The notes under the pieces were generated by a model. The model was not told the DNA's origin. It was given only the letters and a program-made list of their open reading frames with translations, and did not search any database. Position numbers and translations under genes: made by a program. 6,665 nucleotides of DNA from Chryseobacterium gleum (GTDB lineage Bacteria; Bacteroidota; Bacteroidia; UBA10329): the NCBI GenBank assembly GCA_945874195.1, contig CAMCFW010000119.1, positions 1 through 6,665 of the forward strand. Reading direction: 5' to 3'. Numbering within the stretch: the stretch's first letter is position 1; the number at the start of each line of letters is the position of its first letter. Below are positions 6,201 to 6,665 of this stretch, one piece after another.

Positions 6201-6665
6201 ATGAAGTTCAACGAATTCAAGGTAAACCGAATAGCTGTTCCTACAGATTTTTCACAAGCGGCCAATGTGGCCATAGACCATGCGGCAGACCTTGCCAAAC
6301 GATTTGGGGCCGAGATCATACTCATTCACATTTTGGATGCATCTGCCTATGGAGGCATTTTTGTGACGACTCAAAAAAGTGAGTATAAGGACATGGAATT
6401 GGCTCAGCTTAAGCTTCAGGAAGAATCTGAAAAGCTGAGGAAACGGACCGGATTGCAGGTTTTGCATTTCGTCAGTTCAGGTAGGGTCTATGATGAAATT
6501 GTGCGCATTGCCAATGAAGAACATGCCGACCTTATCGTGATGGGAACACACGGTGTTTCGGGTTGGGCCGAATTTTTTGCAGGTAGCAACGCATTCAAGG
6601 TGGTTACACAATCAGATTGTCCAGTATTATCTATTCAAGAGAATGCCAACAAGACCGAATTGAAG
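6201..6665 (+). CDS. Universal stress protein, UspA family (3' partial)
   Basis: The frame opens at ATG 6201 and is still open at the right edge, giving 155 residues. One UspA domain is visible. It starts with RIAVPTDFSQAAN (about 10-22), continues with the helix HAADLAKRFG and strand IILIHILD, and has a charged helical stretch near 65-85. The ATP-binding pattern is complete in GTHGVSGWAEFFAGSN (G-2x-G-9x-GSN), followed by CPVLSIQE. The sequence continues past the end of this domain without a stop, so a second domain as in the preceding gene is likely, but this cannot be seen. The 31-base gap before it (6170-6200) is AT-rich, with no terminator, no TAnnTTTG box and no clear Shine-Dalgarno, so co-transcription with the upstream usp gene is the best reading. 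The two proteins are clearly related but divergent, consistent with an old duplication. Confidence 0.92.
   Translation, partial: MKFNEFKVNRIAVPTDFSQAANVAIDHAADLAKRFGAEIILIHILDASAYGGIFVTTQKSEYKDMELAQLKLQEESEKLRKRTGLQVLHFVSSGRVYDEIVRIANEEHADLIVMGTHGVSGWAEFFAGSNAFKVVTQSDCPVLSIQENANKTELK

Noticed and set aside
5999..6325. 108-codon minus-strand open frame spanning the gap between the two usp genes
   Set aside because: It is antisense to two clear Usp coding regions, has no recognisable domain, and covers the conserved end of one and start of the other.

Overview
The window looks like a stretch of chromosome from a member of the Bacteroidota, probably flavobacteria-like. Four things support this. 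The first gene ends in a type IX secretion (T9SS type A) sorting domain. Bacillithiol synthesis is present (BshA). Start codons lack clear Shine-Dalgarno sequences. Matches to the Bacteroidota -7 promoter element TAnnTTTG lie in the short gap between divergent genes. The species cannot be named from the sequence.

Layout from left to right. (1) Bases 2-2173, plus strand: a secreted multidomain M43 (pappalysin/cytophagalysin-type) zinc metalloprotease. It is cut at its 5' end by the window edge and is followed by a strong intrinsic terminator at 2194-2226. (2) 2247-3242, plus strand: a phosphorylating glyceraldehyde-3-phosphate dehydrogenase. It starts only 20 bases after the terminator T-tract. 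(3) 3239-4372, minus strand: bshA, the first enzyme of bacillithiol synthesis, convergent with GAPDH and sharing a TTAA at the two stop codons. (4) 4374-5243, minus strand: a uridine-phosphorylase-like nucleoside phosphorylase one base upstream of bshA, so the two form a tight operon. (5) A 38-base divergent gap with face-to-face promoter-like boxes. (6) 5282-6169, plus strand: a tandem-domain universal stress protein, followed after 31 bases by a second universal stress protein (6201 onward) that runs off the right edge.

The window is almost entirely coding. The largest gap is 73 bases and holds the terminator. There are no RNA genes, insertion sequences, CRISPR arrays or prophage genes. The genes fall into four functional units: an exported protease, a glycolytic enzyme, a nucleoside phosphorylase/bacillithiol operon, and a universal stress protein pair transcribed divergently from that operon. 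A shared redox or stress theme on the right-hand side is plausible but is only inferred from adjacency. I found no clear sign of an undescribed system. The most interesting points are the odd N-terminal region of the protease, the coupling of a nucleoside phosphorylase to bshA, and the compact divergent promoter region.
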